The notes below the pieces were generated by a model. That model was not told the DNA's origin, ran no database searches, and worked only from the letters and a program-made list of their open reading frames with translations. Positions 5,141 to 6,081 of a stretch of DNA of 6,081 nt are shown here, piece after piece. The stretch's first letter is position 1, and every line of letters starts with the position of its first letter. This stretch comes from Anaerolineae bacterium (lineage in GTDB: Bacteria; Chloroflexota; Anaerolineae; Aggregatilineales; Aggregatilineaceae), in the NCBI GenBank assembly GCA_018056405.1, contig JAGPFT010000196.1:1-6081 (forward strand). Direction: 5' to 3'. The position numbers and the translations under genes were made by a program.

Positions 5141-5183
5141 CGTGACGCGCGAGTGAGGCCGGAATGATGCGGGAGTGAAGGAC

Positions 5184-6081
5184 ATGGACTACGGACAGCT
5201 AGGCGAGCGGCGGCGCGGCTTCCAACTCCCTGTGCTGGAGATCGTCTCGGCACTGCTGCTGCTGGTGGCGATTGTGCTGGCGATGCTGGAACTGGTCGCC
5301 TACAGCGACACGCGCGATTCGTTGCCCACCGATCTGACGGTGGCAGGAGTCGCGGTGGGCGGACTGAGCGAGGCTGACGCGCGGGCGCGCTGGGAGGCCG
5401 TGTATCTCAAGCAGCCGATCCAGCTTAGCTACGAAGGCAGCCCCATCGTCCTCTATCCAGAGGAGATCGGTTTTCGCGTGGCCAGCGATGTGATGCTGGC
5501 TGAAGCTCGCGCCCAGAGCACTCAGGCGCAGAGCTTCTGGGCTGGTTTCTGGAATTATCTGGGACGGCGGCCTGTGGCGGCGGTCAGCGTGCGGCTGATC
5601 GCGGAGTACCCGGAAGGGGCGCTGCGTGAGTATCTGGAAAAGATCGCCGACCGCTACGACGCGCGGCCCGGCGGGGCGGAGTACAACCTGGACACGCTGA
5701 CCTTCAGCGCTGGGCGTTCCGGCAAGCGGCTGGACATTGACGCGGCCATCCCGCTCATTCATCGCGCCCTCTTCGAGCCGGAGGCGGCTGATCGCCGCGT
5801 CGTGCTGCCCACTGAAGACCTGCGCGCCGGCGACCGCGACATTTCCTCGCTGCGTCGGGCGATGATCGATCTGATGACGCGCATGGGCTTCGCCTACGAC
5901 GGCGCGCAGACGATGGCTTCGGTGTACGTCATGGACCTGGCGACCGGCGAAGACGTGGAAATCCTGGCCGACGTGCCGCACAGCGCGCGCAGCGTCATCA
6001 AGATTCCGATCATGATCAACCTCTTCCGCCAGAAGTTGCTGGTCAGCCAGGAAGAGGCGTACCTGCTGGCCGAGTCCATCC
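5184..6081 (+). CDS. Membrane-anchored VanW/YoaR-type peptidoglycan-binding protein with serine beta-lactamase-like domain, C-terminus beyond the window
   Basis: Partial: 299 codons from ATG 5184 with no stop. GGGAG at 5171-5175 lies 8 nt upstream, and an in-frame TGA at 5154-5156 bounds the start. Residues 1-15 are basic and cytoplasmic; 16-40 form one membrane helix. Residues 50-110 (LTVAGVAVGGLSEADAR, then YPEEIGFRV) resemble the segment preceding PG_binding_4 in VanW/YoaR-like proteins, and about 140-210 (LEKIADRYDARP, then GRSGKRLDIDAAI) resembles PG_binding_4 itself. From about 220 a beta-lactamase/transpeptidase-like fold begins, with VYVMDLATGED and then S270-V-I-K273, the SxxK catalytic motif, in the ARSVIKIPI context typical of the Beta-lactamase2 family. 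The SDN- and KTG-type motifs would lie past the edge, so activity cannot be judged. Likely an extracytoplasmic cell-wall enzyme or wall sensor rather than a resistance enzyme; this is inference. Confidence 0.88.
   Translation, partial: MDYGQLGERRRGFQLPVLEIVSALLLLVAIVLAMLELVAYSDTRDSLPTDLTVAGVAVGGLSEADARARWEAVYLKQPIQLSYEGSPIVLYPEEIGFRVASDVMLAEARAQSTQAQSFWAGFWNYLGRRPVAAVSVRLIAEYPEGALREYLEKIADRYDARPGGAEYNLDTLTFSAGRSGKRLDIDAAIPLIHRALFEPEAADRRVVLPTEDLRAGDRDISSLRRAMIDLMTRMGFAYDGAQTMASVYVMDLATGEDVEILADVPHSARSVIKIPIMINLFRQKLLVSQEEAYLLAESI

Noticed and set aside
5199..5981. A 260-codon minus-strand frame near the right edge
   Set aside because: It is antisense to the SxxK protein, whose frame has a membrane helix, a peptidoglycan-binding-like region and the SVIK motif; the minus frame has no recognisable domain.

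Overview
The window looks like a piece of a high-GC chromosome from a Chloroflexota-type bacterium (Anaerolineae-like). This rests on the style of the proteins, namely a Thr/Pro-rich surface linker and a multi-membrane GAF histidine kinase with a very long coiled coil, and on abundant short GC-rich palindromes between genes. The assignment is an inference and no marker gene is present.

Layout. On the minus strand a two-gene unit reads leftward: a 1122-residue membrane sensor protein of histidine-kinase type (301-3669), then, after 5 nt, a membrane-anchored protein with a Thr/Pro-rich linker that runs off the left edge (1-295). On the plus strand lie a Nudix hydrolase (best start 4264, end 4821) and the first 299 residues of a membrane-anchored protein with a VanW/YoaR-type peptidoglycan-binding region followed by a serine beta-lactamase/transpeptidase-like SxxK motif (5184 to right edge). 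The sensor and Nudix genes are divergent.

The two intergenic regions (3670-4263 and 4822-5183) carry no credible genes. The first holds a probable sensor-gene promoter with a leader hairpin, a near-palindrome with -10-like hexamers on both strands, a hairpin of about 103 bp, a small palindrome, and a probable Nudix promoter. The second holds a MITE-like element of about 239 bp with imperfect 41-43 nt inverted ends and nested hairpins, followed by a second copy of the small palindrome. Related repeats therefore bracket the Nudix gene.

How the genes may work together. The sensor and the Thr/Pro-rich protein probably form one operon acting at the envelope. The SxxK protein also acts outside the membrane, on or near the cell wall. 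The Nudix enzyme is cytoplasmic housekeeping or nucleotide clean-up with unknown substrate. No response regulator is in the window.

The most notable point is that the sensor keeps a recognisable ATPase domain but has Gln881 where the phospho-accepting histidine of the H-box should be. It may be a pseudokinase, a phosphatase-only protein, or a member of a divergent lineage-specific family. I see no CRISPR array, tRNA, rRNA, transposase or defence system.
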